Source: Rhodococcus sp. UNC23MFCrub1.1 (GTDB taxonomy: Bacteria > Actinomycetota > Actinomycetes > Mycobacteriales > Mycobacteriaceae). Taken from it: a DNA stretch of 64,000 bases. Where the stretch lies: positions 124,001-188,000 of the forward strand of contig NZ_JMLQ01000009.1 of NCBI RefSeq assembly GCF_000686025.1. The letters run 5' to 3'. Each line of letters opens with the position of its first letter. Positions within the stretch are counted from its first letter, which is position 1. Positions 21,188 through 30,531 of the stretch are shown here, one piece after another. The notes under the pieces are model-generated. The model made no database searches. It had not been told where the DNA came from and worked only from the letters and a program-made list of their open reading frames with translations. The translations under genes and the position numbers were made by a program.

Positions 21188-21265
21188 GAGTGGCCTCCTG
21201 ATCTCTGGGGAAGCCCAAAGATAGGAAAACCATGTTGCGAGGGCGCTGCACGCTGTGACCCGTGC

Positions 21266-21303
21266 GTGAACTTGACCTCACGTCCGTGTTTCCGGGTTGG
21301 TGA
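21266..21303 (-). promoter_or_regulatory. possible GlnR box upstream of narK
   Basis: Read on the minus strand, four pentamers at exact 6-bp spacing are TCACC, GAAAC, GTGAG and TTCAC. The GlnR consensus is GTnAC-n6-GAAAC-n6-GTnAC-n6-GAAAC. The second pentamer matches fully and the third 4 of 5; the outer two are weak. Nitrogen control of nitrate operons by GlnR is well established in actinobacteria. Confidence 0.35.
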
Positions 21304-21321
21304 GGGTCTGCTTCGTGAGGG

Positions 21322-22638
21322 TCAGGGTCGCGACTGAGCCTGGCGGACGGGCCCGTCCTCGAGGACGCGCGGACGGCAGGCGGCCTTGGCGGCGACCAGC
21401 AGCACGGCGATGCCGCACGTGAGGAACGCGAACGACCACTCCCAGCCCCCGGTGTTCTCGTGCAGCACACCGAAGAGAATGGGGCCGGCGCAGGCGATCG
21501 TGTACCCGACTCCCTGCGTGAAGCCGGACAGGGATGCCGAGCCGACGGCCGTGCGCGTGCGCAGATTGATGAGCGTGAGCGACATCGGGAACGTCGTCGG
21601 ACCTGCACCGACCAACACCAGCCACAGCACCGTGCCCGTCGCGGGCGCCCACAGCAGGCCCGCGAAGCCTGCGAGATAGCAGACCGCGCAGCCGATGACG
21701 ATGGGATAGGGGTCGACCATCCGACTGGTGAAGGACGGCGCGAGCAGGGAACCTGCGAGACCGACCGCGGCGAACACCCCGAGCGAGGCACCGGCGGCAC
21801 CCTCGCTGATGCCGGCCTCGACCAGGAGGGAGGGCAGCCACGTCAGCATCGAGTACGTGACCATGGACGTCATCGCGAACATGCCGGCCATCCCCCAGCC
21901 GAGCGAGGTGCGCCAGACCGGGACGGGCGGCGCCACCGGCTGGGCCGACGGCTCGGTGAGCGGCCCGTCGAGCTCGGCCTCCACGGCGGCGTCCTGCGCC
22001 GGAGCCTCCGCACCGCGCACCGCGGGGGCGGCGGGGCGAGTGCGTCGCGTCAGCACGATGGCGGTCCACGGCACCACGGCGGCGACGGCGGCCACACCCC
22101 ACATCGCGAGCGACCAGCGCCACCCGACCGCGTCGGCGACGGGGACCGCCGTGAGCGACGGGACGATCGTGCCCAGCTGCAGGAGGCAGATGTAGACGGT
22201 GCTCATCATGGCGAGCCGGTCGGAGAAGTAGCGCTTGACCAGCGGCGGGATGACCACGTTGCCGATACCCATACCGGCCAGGGCGACCGCCGAGAGCAGC
22301 GCCAGCGACCCGAGCCCGGGGGCGAACGCCCGCGCGAAGATGCCGACACCGGTCAGAGCCGCCGCGGCGAGTGCCGTCCGCTCGAGTCCGAGACGAGTCG
22401 CGATGACCGGGGTGAGCACGCCGAACAGCGCGAACATCGCGGTCGGGAGCATCCCGAGGAGCCCGATGGCGCCGGCGCCGAACCCGAGGTCGTCGCCGAT
22501 CCGGGGGAACAGCGGCGACACCGAGGTGACCGCTGCCCGAAGTGTGAACGCGGACAGGATGAGTGCCGCGAACACCAACAGCCGTCCCTGCAGTGTCGAG
22601 CGTGACCCGGGCTCGGCAGTGGTGGCGGTCGCAGTCAT
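21322..22638 (-). CDS. MFS transporter, CynX/NimT family
   Basis: A 438-aa, ~12-helix MFS protein resembling CynX/NimT (cyanate or nitroimidazole) permeases (SAFTLRAAVTSVSPLFPRIG, then LGMLPTAMFALFGVL). A polar loop rich in Ala/Glu/Pro (VRGAEAPAQDAAVEAEL) separates the two six-helix halves. The start ATG at 22638 lies 7 nt after a near-perfect promoter, so translation is leaderless. The substrate is unknown. The divergent FadR-type gene probably controls it. It lies just upstream of narK but ends before the narK promoter. Confidence 0.8.
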   Translation of the reverse strand: MTATATTAEPGSRSTLQGRLLVFAALILSAFTLRAAVTSVSPLFPRIGDDLGFGAGAIGLLGMLPTAMFALFGVLTPVIATRLGLERTALAAAALTGVGIFARAFAPGLGSLALLSAVALAGMGIGNVVIPPLVKRYFSDRLAMMSTVYICLLQLGTIVPSLTAVPVADAVGWRWSLAMWGVAAVAAVVPWTAIVLTRRTRPAAPAVRGAEAPAQDAAVEAELDGPLTEPSAQPVAPPVPVWRTSLGWGMAGMFAMTSMVTYSMLTWLPSLLVEAGISEGAAGASLGVFAAVGLAGSLLAPSFTSRMVDPYPIVIGCAVCYLAGFAGLLWAPATGTVLWLVLVGAGPTTFPMSLTLINLRTRTAVGSASLSGFTQGVGYTIACAGPILFGVLHENTGGWEWSFAFLTCGIAVLLVAAKAACRPRVLEDGPVRQAQSRP

Positions 22639-22645
22639 GGGACGA

Positions 22646-22674
22646 ATCATAGGATGATCCGACCTGTCTGGCAA
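22646..22674 (-). promoter_or_regulatory. promoter of the CynX-type gene with palindrome over the -10
   Basis: TTGCCA (22674-22669), a 17-bp spacer and TATGAT (22651-22646) form the best sigma-70-type promoter in the window. The palindrome ATCAT-AGG-ATGAT (22646-22658) covers the -10, a classical repressor position. The FadR-type neighbour is the likely ligand; that part is inference. Confidence 0.6.
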
Positions 22675-22725
22675 AGGACTACTAGACTGGCCGAGACCGA
22701 CACCACACGAGAGAAAGACACTGAC

Positions 22726-23421
22726 GTGCAACCCGTACGCCGACAGAGCCTCATCGGGCAGGTCACCGACCAGTTACGAGGCGAGATCGAGTCCGGGACG
22801 TGGGCCGTCGGTACGCGGATACCCACAGAACCGGAGTTGACCGAGCTGACCGGCACGGGACGCAACACCGTTCGCGAGGCCGTCCAGGCGCTGGTGCACG
22901 CGGGCATGCTCGAGCGGCGCCAGGGATCGGGCACCTACGTGCTCGCGTCGTCGGAGATGCCGTCGGCCCTCGGCAAGTACTTCTCGTCCGCGCGGCGACG
23001 CGACGTCCTGGAGCTGCGGCGGGCGCTCGACATCACCGCGGCCACACTGGCCGCCGAGCGGCGGACCGACGAGGACGTCCGGATGCTCGAGGACACCCTG
23101 GCACATCGGACCGCACTGTGGGACGTCGACCGCACCCGGGCCCTGCATCTCGACGTGTCCCTGCACCGTGCCATCGTCGCGGCCAGCCACAACAGCATCT
23201 ACCTGGAGGTCTACGACTTCCTGCTCCCCAGTATCGAGGAGACCATCCTCGACCACGACGCCGATTCCGACCGTGCGTTCCACGAGGAGCACGCGGCCCT
23301 GGTTCGAGCGGTCGTGTCCGGGGACGCCGACGCGGCGGCCACCGCCGCACGCTGCTTCTTCACCGAGCTCGCCGCGGACGGTGCCGACGATCGGGACACC
23401 GGCGCACTGCCGACCGACTAG
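22726..23421 (+). CDS. GntR family regulator, FadR/FCD type
   Basis: A 231-aa regulator. Residues ~8-75 are a GntR winged helix (GTRIPTEPELTELTGTGRNTVREAVQAL); residues ~85-220 are an all-helical FCD effector domain (DVLELRRALDI, then HLDVSLHRAIVAASHN with metal/ligand His residues). It is divergent from the CynX-type transporter and probably represses it through the ATCAT-AGG-ATGAT palindrome. The GTG at 22726 is preferred because it begins at the conserved N-terminus; a GAGAAAG precedes it. An ATG at 22654 in frame would put the operator inside the gene. Confidence 0.85.
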   Translation: MQPVRRQSLIGQVTDQLRGEIESGTWAVGTRIPTEPELTELTGTGRNTVREAVQALVHAGMLERRQGSGTYVLASSEMPSALGKYFSSARRRDVLELRRALDITAATLAAERRTDEDVRMLEDTLAHRTALWDVDRTRALHLDVSLHRAIVAASHNSIYLEVYDFLLPSIEETILDHDADSDRAFHEEHAALVRAVVSGDADAAATAARCFFTELAADGADDRDTGALPTD

Positions 23422-24272
23422 AGGATCAGGCGCACCAGATCGGCGGTACGGGCCAGACCGGGAAACGCCTCGGCGGTCGAGCGCGGATGCAGAGCGTGCA
23501 CCGCGAGGCGGAACATCACCGCCCGCAACAACATCTGCGGCCACTCGGGGAGATCCTCCCAGCGGCCGATGAGCCCGTCGTCCGCGCCGCCCCAGGAGAG
23601 CGCGTCGACGACCACCACGGCCGCGGCCCACGACGCGGGGCGCCAGTACGGGGTGATGTCGGTGATACCGGGAGCCTGCACGCCGTCGAACAGCACCGTG
23701 CCGAACAGATCTCCGTGCACCAACTGGTCGGGCTCGCGCACCGGCCGACGCAGGGTGGCCAGCTGACCGATCACCTCGACACTGCGCACACCGTCCGGCG
23801 ACGTCGGCTCCACCGCTCCCCCGGCACGGGCGGAGCGGAACGGAACCTGTTCCCACGCAGCACGATCAGCGGCGACGAACACGTCCACGTCACTCCACGG
23901 CGCGACCGGCGTCTGGGTCAGGAACCGCGGTTTCTCGAGCTGCGACGTCGCGACGTGCAGCCGGGTCGCCAGCGAGACGACCTCGTCGTGGCGGGGTTCG
24001 GGAACCCCCTCGATGTACGTGTCCGCGCGCCATCCGGACACGACGTAGCGGCCGTCGGTCGACCGCACCGGCCGCGCGAGCCGAACCCCCTCCACCGCAA
24101 GGGTTTCGCGCACCTTCGCCGACCAGGCACCGCGGGCGTGATCGGCCACCGGGGACAGGACGACGTCACCGAGACGCCAACCGCCGTCCCAGTCCGCTCC
24201 CAGAGCCACCGGCGCGACGTCTCGGAGCCCGAACGTGCCGATGACGTGCTGGGGAGGTTCCGCCGATGTCAT
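23418..24272 (-). CDS. TIGR02569-family conserved actinobacterial protein
   Basis: A 284-aa protein of the actinobacteria-specific TIGR02569 family (Rv3205c). The body carries phosphotransferase-like features (QLVHGDLFGTVLFDG and TDITPYWRPASW), which resemble the Brenner and metal motifs of aminoglycoside phosphotransferase folds. Function is not known to me. The stop overlaps the convergent GntR stop by a few bases. A TACGGT -10 is 7 nt upstream of the ATG, so the transcript is probably leaderless. Confidence 0.8.
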   Translation of the reverse strand: MTSAEPPQHVIGTFGLRDVAPVALGADWDGGWRLGDVVLSPVADHARGAWSAKVRETLAVEGVRLARPVRSTDGRYVVSGWRADTYIEGVPEPRHDEVVSLATRLHVATSQLEKPRFLTQTPVAPWSDVDVFVAADRAAWEQVPFRSARAGGAVEPTSPDGVRSVEVIGQLATLRRPVREPDQLVHGDLFGTVLFDGVQAPGITDITPYWRPASWAAAVVVVDALSWGGADDGLIGRWEDLPEWPQMLLRAVMFRLAVHALHPRSTAEAFPGLARTADLVRLIL

Positions 24273-24279
24273 GACGGCC

Positions 24280-24285
24280 ACCGTA
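24280..24285 (-). promoter_or_regulatory. -10 element of the leaderless TIGR02569 gene
   Basis: TACGGT on the minus strand, 7 nt before the ATG at 24272; no Shine-Dalgarno is present. Confidence 0.4.
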
Positions 24286-24354
24286 CCGCCGCCACGGTGC
24301 GAGTCCGCAGACCCCGGTGAGCGCGTGTCCCGGCACGCGTGACCGAACCCGGTG

Positions 24355-25533
24355 TCAGTACGTCGGGACGGTGGGGTCGACGTCGCGCGCCCACGCCTCG
24401 AGTCCGCCGCGCAGGTGGTGGACGTCGGCCATGCCGGCGGACCGCAGGACCGCGAGTGCCTCGGCCGAGCGGACACCCGTCTTGCAGTAGAGCACCACCG
24501 GCCGGTCCGTCGGCAGCGACGCGACCGCGTCACCGGCCACCACCGTCGGCAGAGGCATCAGCGTTGCGCCGTCGAGGTGCACGATGTCCCACTCGACCGG
24601 ATCCCGCACGTCGATCAGTGCCACCGGGGCACCGCCGTCCAGCAGCGCGCGCACGGCCGCCGGATCGAGGTCGCCGTCCGCCGAGTCCACCGACGGCAGG
24701 GGCGAGGCCACACCGCAGGACACCTCGTAGTCCTCCTCCACCTCGGACACCCGCACGCGACCGGGGTCCCGGCGCAGGGTGACCGTGCGGAAGGTCATGG
24801 TGCGCGCGTCGTAGACCAGAAGACGCCCGAGCAGCGTGTCGCCCATGCCCGTCACCAGCTTGACGGCCTCGGTCGCCATGATCGAGCCCACGACCCCGCA
24901 GAGCACGCCCAGCACGCCGGCCTCCGAACACGACGGCACAGTGCCCGGCGCGGGCGGATCCGGGTAGAGGTCCCGGTAGTCGACGCCGAGACCGCCGGGT
25001 GCGGCGTCCCAGAACACGGACACCTGCCCGTCGAAGCGATAGATGGATCCCCACACGTACGGGATGCCGGCGACGGCGGCCGCGTCGTTGACGAGGTACC
25101 GCGTCGCGAAGTTGTCGGTGCCGTCCACCACCAGGTCGTACTGGCGGAAGAGGTTCACCGCGTTGCGGGGCTCGAGCCGGACCTGGTGCAGCCGGACCTC
25201 GATAGTGGAGTCCACAGCCCGGATCGACTCGCGGGCGCTGACCGACTTCGGCCGACCGATGTCGGCCTCGCCGTGGATGATCTGTCGCTGCAGGTTGGAC
25301 GCGTCCACGTCGTCGAACTCGACGATGCCGAGGGTGCCCACGCCCGCCGAGGCGAGATACAGCAGCACGGGCGAACCCAAGCCGCCGGCACCGATCACCA
25401 GGATTCTCGCGTTGCGCAGACGCCGCTGGCCCAGCACTCCGACGTCGGGTAGCAGCAGGTGTCTGCTGTACCGAGCGACCTGCTCGCGGCTCAGCTCCGG
25501 GCCCGGTTCCACCACCGGGTCGACGATCGTCAT
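24355..25533 (-). CDS. moeZ: MoeZ: adenylyltransferase/sulfurtransferase (ThiF-MoeB plus rhodanese)
   Basis: A 392-aa two-domain protein. Residues ~15-270 are a ThiF/MoeB E1-like domain (ILVIGAGGLGSPVLLYLASAG, NLQRQI, DGTDNFATRY). Residues ~285-390 are a rhodanese domain with active-site loop CKTGVRS. It adenylates and then thiolates the C-termini of small sulfur carriers such as MoaD, ThiS and CysO. The length matches mycobacterial MoeZ (Rv3206c). The zinc cysteines usual in MoeB proteins are not obvious, as in MoeZ. It may supply sulfur for molybdopterin used by the nitrate reductase in this window. Confidence 0.92.
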   Translation of the reverse strand: MTIVDPVVEPGPELSREQVARYSRHLLLPDVGVLGQRRLRNARILVIGAGGLGSPVLLYLASAGVGTLGIVEFDDVDASNLQRQIIHGEADIGRPKSVSARESIRAVDSTIEVRLHQVRLEPRNAVNLFRQYDLVVDGTDNFATRYLVNDAAAVAGIPYVWGSIYRFDGQVSVFWDAAPGGLGVDYRDLYPDPPAPGTVPSCSEAGVLGVLCGVVGSIMATEAVKLVTGMGDTLLGRLLVYDARTMTFRTVTLRRDPGRVRVSEVEEDYEVSCGVASPLPSVDSADGDLDPAAVRALLDGGAPVALIDVRDPVEWDIVHLDGATLMPLPTVVAGDAVASLPTDRPVVLYCKTGVRSAEALAVLRSAGMADVHHLRGGLEAWARDVDPTVPTY

Positions 25534-25552
25534 GCTCCTCGTACCTCCCCGG

Positions 25553-26566
25553 TCAGGCCCTGGGGTACGGCCAGGGGTTGAAGCGACAGGTCTTGCCGTC
25601 CATCGGCACCACGCCCGCAGGATCGAGTACCGCGATGTCGTCGTTCGCCGTGCCGAAGGTCTGCTGCATCATGATCGGGGCCAGGCCACCGTCGGTCTCG
25701 CAGGGCTGGTGCGCCTGGTACCCGATCGCGTGGCCCACCTCGTGGTTGATCTGGTACTGCCGATACGACCCGATGTCGCCCTGGAACGCCACGGCGCCGC
25801 GCACCCAGCGCGGCTCGTTGAGCACCACCCTGCCGATACCGGGGTTGTAGCAGGACACCTCGAGCTGGATGTCGTACCCACACGCGTCGCGGATGGTCAT
25901 CTGCGACGTCAGCGAGACCCGGAAGTCCGGATCACCGGTGTCGACGCGGCGGAACGCGAAACGCTGATCGTTCGTCCAGCTCTTGGGATTGGCGAGAGTC
26001 TGGTCGACGAGGCGACCGAACGACTCGTCGCCTCCGAAGCCCGTCGTGTCCACACCGTCCTCGATCTCGACGGTGTAGGTGAACGTGCGTTCGGTGCCCT
26101 GGCCCACCTGGTCGGTGACTCCCGGCACCACGCGCCACGTGCCTGCGCCCTGCACCGCGAACTGACCGCCGTCGGGCAGCTGACCGCTGGACACCGTCTC
26201 GGCGAAGTTCCCGTCGGCCTGCGGCGGGACACCGATGATGCCGGTGTCGTCGGTCGTGTTGCTCAGCGCGGGGAATCCGGGTGCCGAGTCCGTCGTGGAC
26301 GCGGTTCCGGGATCGCGTATCGCGTCGACGACAACGAGTACCGTCACGACCGCGAGGATCGGGATCGCGTAGGCGCGCCAACCGTAGGTCGACGTGAACC
26401 GCCCCAGCCGGCTCTGCTTCCGGGCGCTGCGCTCCGGCCGTGCGGCGCGTGTGCGTCCGGGATCGACCGCGGTGGGATCCCACTGGGCGCGCAGAGGCTG
26501 ATGCGAGCGTCGCGCACGGTCGTCACGCGTCGCAGGCTCTCTCTGCGGTTGCCGTCGGTCACTCAC
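25553..26566 (-). CDS. membrane-anchored DUF3152 metalloprotease-like protein
   Basis: A 337-aa protein with a ~60-residue basic cytoplasmic segment, one membrane helix (AYAIPILAVVTVLVVVDAI, about residues 66-84) and an extracytoplasmic domain. The motif HEVGHAIGYQAH is an HExxHxxGxxH metzincin-type zinc site. CETDGGL and CRFNPWPYP carry conserved cysteines. It resembles DUF3152 proteins (Rv3207c). Proteolytic activity is inferred from the motif only. The GTG start at 26566 fits the family N-terminus. It is divergent from the TetR gene. Confidence 0.82.
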   Translation of the reverse strand: MSDRRQPQREPATRDDRARRSHQPLRAQWDPTAVDPGRTRAARPERSARKQSRLGRFTSTYGWRAYAIPILAVVTVLVVVDAIRDPGTASTTDSAPGFPALSNTTDDTGIIGVPPQADGNFAETVSSGQLPDGGQFAVQGAGTWRVVPGVTDQVGQGTERTFTYTVEIEDGVDTTGFGGDESFGRLVDQTLANPKSWTNDQRFAFRRVDTGDPDFRVSLTSQMTIRDACGYDIQLEVSCYNPGIGRVVLNEPRWVRGAVAFQGDIGSYRQYQINHEVGHAIGYQAHQPCETDGGLAPIMMQQTFGTANDDIAVLDPAGVVPMDGKTCRFNPWPYPRA

Positions 26567-26655
26567 CGATCCAGGTTCTCACACGCGTCTGCGGCCTTCG
26601 GTCGGCGCGCCGGGGTATCGTCGTCACGATCCGGAAGAACTTTCATGCCGCGTAG

Positions 26656-27366
<711 letters not shown>

Positions 27367-27394
27367 GCGACGCACCCCGGTCCCACGAACCACG

Positions 27395-27426
27395 ACGGCC
27401 CCGCACCAGCAGGTGCGGGGCCGTTC
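27395..27426. terminator. bidirectional hairpin terminator between TetR and DUF3107 genes
   Basis: A perfect 13-bp stem (ACGGCCCCGCACC with GGTGCGGGGCCGT) and an AGCA loop between two convergent genes. There is only a short T run, as usual in high-GC actinobacteria. Confidence 0.75.
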
Positions 27427-27449
27427 CTCGTGCGCGGTGGGCGCGTCGG

Positions 27450-27683
27450 TCAGGCGGTGCCGGACGACGCGAAACCGACCCGACGACTGTCGGACGGACC
27501 GATCTCCACGTACGCGAGCTTGCCCGCGGGCACCAGGAACTTGCGGCCCTTCTCGTCCACCAACGACAGCACACCCTCGCCGCCGAAGGCCTTCGAGACC
27601 AGGGTCTCCACCTCGTCGGGCGTCTGCGCGCTGTTGATGACCAATTCCCGTGGGCTGTCCGAAATTCCGATCTTGACCTCCAC
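27450..27683 (-). CDS. DUF3107 small protein (TB9.4-like)
   Basis: A 77-aa protein beginning MEVKIGISDSPRELVI, conserved in actinobacteria as DUF3107 (Rv3208A, TB9.4). It is predicted to be a small alpha/beta fold with no membrane segment. The GTG at 27683 is preceded by GGAGG at 6-nt spacing, which decides this start over the longer in-frame ATG at 27722. Function is unknown. Confidence 0.85.
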   Translation of the reverse strand: MEVKIGISDSPRELVINSAQTPDEVETLVSKAFGGEGVLSLVDEKGRKFLVPAGKLAYVEIGPSDSRRVGFASSGTA

Positions 27684-27792
27684 GGCCGACCTCCGAAACG
27701 TTGTCGCGAACCTGCTGTCCACTTCAGGTTAGAGCAGCACCGGCCGCCGGTGAGTGCGTGACGCACACGCCCACAGCGAACACCGACACGAG

Positions 27793-28524
27793 TCAGACGA
27801 GGCCGAGAATCGCCATCCGCTCGGAATGCCGGACCTGCATGCGGTCGAACAGCGCCACGATGCCGTTGAAATCGCCCGACGCCGTCATGACCAGTTCGGT
27901 CAGCTCCTCGCGCTGCGCCAGGACGAACTGCGCCTGGGTGATGGCCTCCCCGAGCAGGCGGCGTCCCCAGAGCATCAACCGGTCCTTGTCCGCGGCACTC
28001 GCCGCGACACGCGCCACCACCTCGGTGACGACGAACTCCGAGTGGCCCGTCTCGGCGAGCACCTCGCGCACGGTGGCGGCGATGTCGTCCGGGAGGCTGT
28101 GCGCGATCTCGCGGTAGAAATCGGCGGCGAGGCCGTCTGCGACGTAGGTCTTGACGAGCACCTCCATCCACGTCGAGGGCAGCGTCGAGGCATGGTAGGC
28201 GTCGAGAGCGGCGGCGAAAGGCTCGGTGACCGACAGGACGTCGCGCCCGCGCTCCGCGAGGGCCGCCTCGAGCACCTCGAAGTGGTTCATCTCGGCGGCC
28301 GCCATGCTCGCCATGGCGATGCGGTCGCCGAGCGTCGGGGCCATCCGAGCGTCGTCGACCAACCGGTAGAACGCCGAGATCTCGCCGTACGCGAGAACGC
28401 CCAGGAGACTGATGATTCCGGGGTGATCACCCGGCACGGTTCCCCCGGTCGCAAGGCCCTCGTCGGACCCGGACGGGACGTTCGGAGTGGACCCGCCGTG
28501 CTGTGGATCCGAATCTGTTCGCAT
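27793..28524 (-). CDS. MiaE-like ferritin-fold protein (Rv3210c-like)
   Basis: A 243-aa mostly helical protein. It has paired helices with candidate di-iron ligands (AYGEISAFYRLV, MAAAEMNHFEVLEAAL, DFYREIA and ETGHSEFVV). This is the pattern of ferritin-like tRNA-(MS2IO6A)-hydroxylase-type proteins, and it corresponds to Rv3210c. Enzymatic function in actinobacteria is uncertain to me. It is divergent from rhlE; TAGTCT lies 8 nt before the ATG, so the start is probably leaderless. Confidence 0.78.
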   Translation of the reverse strand: MRTDSDPQHGGSTPNVPSGSDEGLATGGTVPGDHPGIISLLGVLAYGEISAFYRLVDDARMAPTLGDRIAMASMAAAEMNHFEVLEAALAERGRDVLSVTEPFAAALDAYHASTLPSTWMEVLVKTYVADGLAADFYREIAHSLPDDIAATVREVLAETGHSEFVVTEVVARVAASAADKDRLMLWGRRLLGEAITQAQFVLAQREELTELVMTASGDFNGIVALFDRMQVRHSERMAILGLV

Positions 28525-28532
28525 GGCTGCCG

Positions 28533-28538
28533 AGACTA
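28533..28538 (-). promoter_or_regulatory. -10 element of the leaderless MiaE-like gene
   Basis: TAGTCT on the minus strand, 8 nt before the ATG at 28524; no Shine-Dalgarno is present. Confidence 0.4.
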
Positions 28539-28589
28539 CCGTCGACACGGCTCGCGCGAGCGGAACCGCGGCGTCGGGTGCCGACCAGG

Positions 28590-28880
28590 TAGAATACGTC
28601 GCGAGCACGCTCCACCGGTGCCGGCAGCAGGGACCGAGACGGTCCGCACGCCGGCCCGACGCACCGTGGTCACCTCTGTCGGAGGTGATCGCGGCGAGCA
28701 CCGGGAGCCGTGCTCACGACATTGTGCGCGCACCTGATTCGTGTCTGCCGCCGATCGTGTCGCCGCATCTGCGGCCGACCCCGATCGCGCCTGTCGACGA
28801 ATCGAGGGTTTCGACACCGGCCGCGGAGCGGCCTGGCCCTCGTCGTGCGTGCGAGGCGAGAGACGAGAAAGGCCGAAACA
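28590..28880 (+). promoter_or_regulatory. putative promoter and long 5' leader of rhlE
   Basis: A TAGAAT -10-like hexamer at 28590-28595 would start transcription near 28602, leaving a leader of about 280 nt before rhlE. A 7-bp stem with 5-nt loop (TCACCTC, 28670-28676; GAGGTGA, 28682-28688) lies inside. No conserved protein is encoded here in any frame. Long structured leaders are common on RNA helicase genes and can mediate autoregulation; the link here is inference. Confidence 0.4.
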
Positions 28881-28895
28881 CTGAGCAAGATCACT

Positions 28896-30515
28896 GTGGA
28901 CCACGAGACCGACGACGTGGCGGAGACCACCGTCTCGGCCACCCTGGACACCACCCACACTCCCCCGACCTTCGCCGAGCTGGGCGTTCACCCCGAGATC
29001 GTCCGTGGGTTGACCGACATCGGCATCGAGCGCACGTTCGCGATCCAGGAACTCACGCTTCCCCTGGCACTCGCGGGCGACGACCTCATCGGCCAGGCCC
29101 GCACCGGCATGGGCAAGACGTTCGGCTTCGGCGTCCCGCTGCTGCACCGTCTCGCCACCGGTCCGGCCGACGGCTCGGGCACCACGGTCCTGGACGGCAC
29201 CCCGCGTGCGCTGATCATCGTTCCCACGCGCGAGCTGTGCGTCCAGGTCACCTCCGACCTGGAGAACGCGTCGAAGCACCTGCACTCGGCCAACGGTCGC
29301 GTGAAGGTCATGTCGATCTACGGCGGACGGCCCTACGAGGCTCAGATCGAGACCCTGCGGACCGGCGTCGACGTCGTCGTCGGCACCCCCGGACGACTTC
29401 TCGACCTGGCCAAACAGGGCCACCTCGTCCTGGGCAAGGTCGGCGTCCTGGTGCTCGACGAGGCCGACGAGATGCTGGACCTGGGCTTCCTCCCCGACAT
29501 CGAGCGCCTCATGAGCATGGTGCCGGAGAAGCGTCAGACCATGCTGTTCTCGGCGACCATGCCCGGGCCGATCATCACGCTCGCCCGCACGTTCCTCACT
29601 CGGCCGACGCACATCCGCGCCGAGGAGGCCGAGTCCTCCGCGATCCACGAGCGCACTGCCCAGCACGTCTACCGGGCACACGCACTGGACAAGGCGGAGA
29701 TGGTCGCGCGGGTGCTGCAGGCCGAGGGCCGCGGCGCCACGATGATCTTCACGCGCACCAAACGCACTGCCCAGAAGGTCGCCGACGATCTGGCCGAGCG
29801 CGGATTCTCCGTCGGCGCCGTCCACGGTGATCTCGGGCAGGTCGCCCGCGAGAAGTCGCTCGCGGCGTTCCGCTCCGGCAAGATCGACGTGCTCGTCGCC
29901 ACCGACGTCGCGGCGCGCGGTATCGACATCGACGACGTCACCCACGTCATCAACTATCAGTGCCCCGAGGACGAGAAGACGTACGTCCACCGCATCGGAC
30001 GTACGGGTCGTGCGGGCCGCACCGGTATCGCCGTCACGCTGGTCGACTGGGACGACATCCCCCGCTGGCAGCTGATCGACAAGGCCCTGGGCCTCGACAT
30101 CCCCGACCCGGTGGAGACGTACTCCAGCTCCGAGCACCTGTACGCGGAACTGAACATCCCGCACGGCACCACGGGCAGCATCGCGAAGCGGCGCGCCGAG
30201 ACTCCCGCCGCCGAGAAGACGGACACCCGCTCGAGCCGGAGCGAGAACTCCGACCAGGCGTCGGACGGCGAGGCCACCACCACGTCGCGCCGGAGCCGGT
30301 CACGTCGCCGCACTCGCGGCGGGGGCCACGCCGACGCTGCCGCCACCGCGGACAGTTCGGCCACGACAGGTCCCGCCGAGGCGTCCGGTGACGGATCCAC
30401 GTCGGACAAGCCCCGTCGTCGCCGTCGACGCCGGTCGTCCGCCGGGTCCGCGGCGCACGCCGGTGAGAACGGCGCGTCGGCGGAGGCCTCGTCGTCCGCC
30501 GGTACGTCCGACTGA
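28896..30515 (+). CDS. rhlE: DEAD-box RNA helicase, RhlE-like
   Basis: A 539-aa RNA helicase. It has the Q motif region (TFAELGVHPEIV, AIQELTLP), an unusual Walker A ARTGMGKT, VLDEADEML (DEAD box), LFSATMPG (motif III) and HRIGRTGRAG (motif VI). The C-terminal ~110 residues are low-complexity with Arg clusters (RRSRSRRRTRGGG, RRRRRRRSS), a likely RNA-binding tail. The start is uncertain: GTG 28896 is used, but a CTG at 28881 with GAGAAAGG 8 nt upstream would give MSKITVDHE and may be the true start. It corresponds to Rv3211. Confidence 0.9.
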   Translation: MDHETDDVAETTVSATLDTTHTPPTFAELGVHPEIVRGLTDIGIERTFAIQELTLPLALAGDDLIGQARTGMGKTFGFGVPLLHRLATGPADGSGTTVLDGTPRALIIVPTRELCVQVTSDLENASKHLHSANGRVKVMSIYGGRPYEAQIETLRTGVDVVVGTPGRLLDLAKQGHLVLGKVGVLVLDEADEMLDLGFLPDIERLMSMVPEKRQTMLFSATMPGPIITLARTFLTRPTHIRAEEAESSAIHERTAQHVYRAHALDKAEMVARVLQAEGRGATMIFTRTKRTAQKVADDLAERGFSVGAVHGDLGQVAREKSLAAFRSGKIDVLVATDVAARGIDIDDVTHVINYQCPEDEKTYVHRIGRTGRAGRTGIAVTLVDWDDIPRWQLIDKALGLDIPDPVETYSSSEHLYAELNIPHGTTGSIAKRRAETPAAEKTDTRSSRSENSDQASDGEATTTSRRSRSRRRTRGGGHADAAATADSSATTGPAEASGDGSTSDKPRRRRRRRSSAGSAAHAGENGASAEASSSAGTSD

Positions 30516-30531
30516 CCGTCACGTACCTGAC

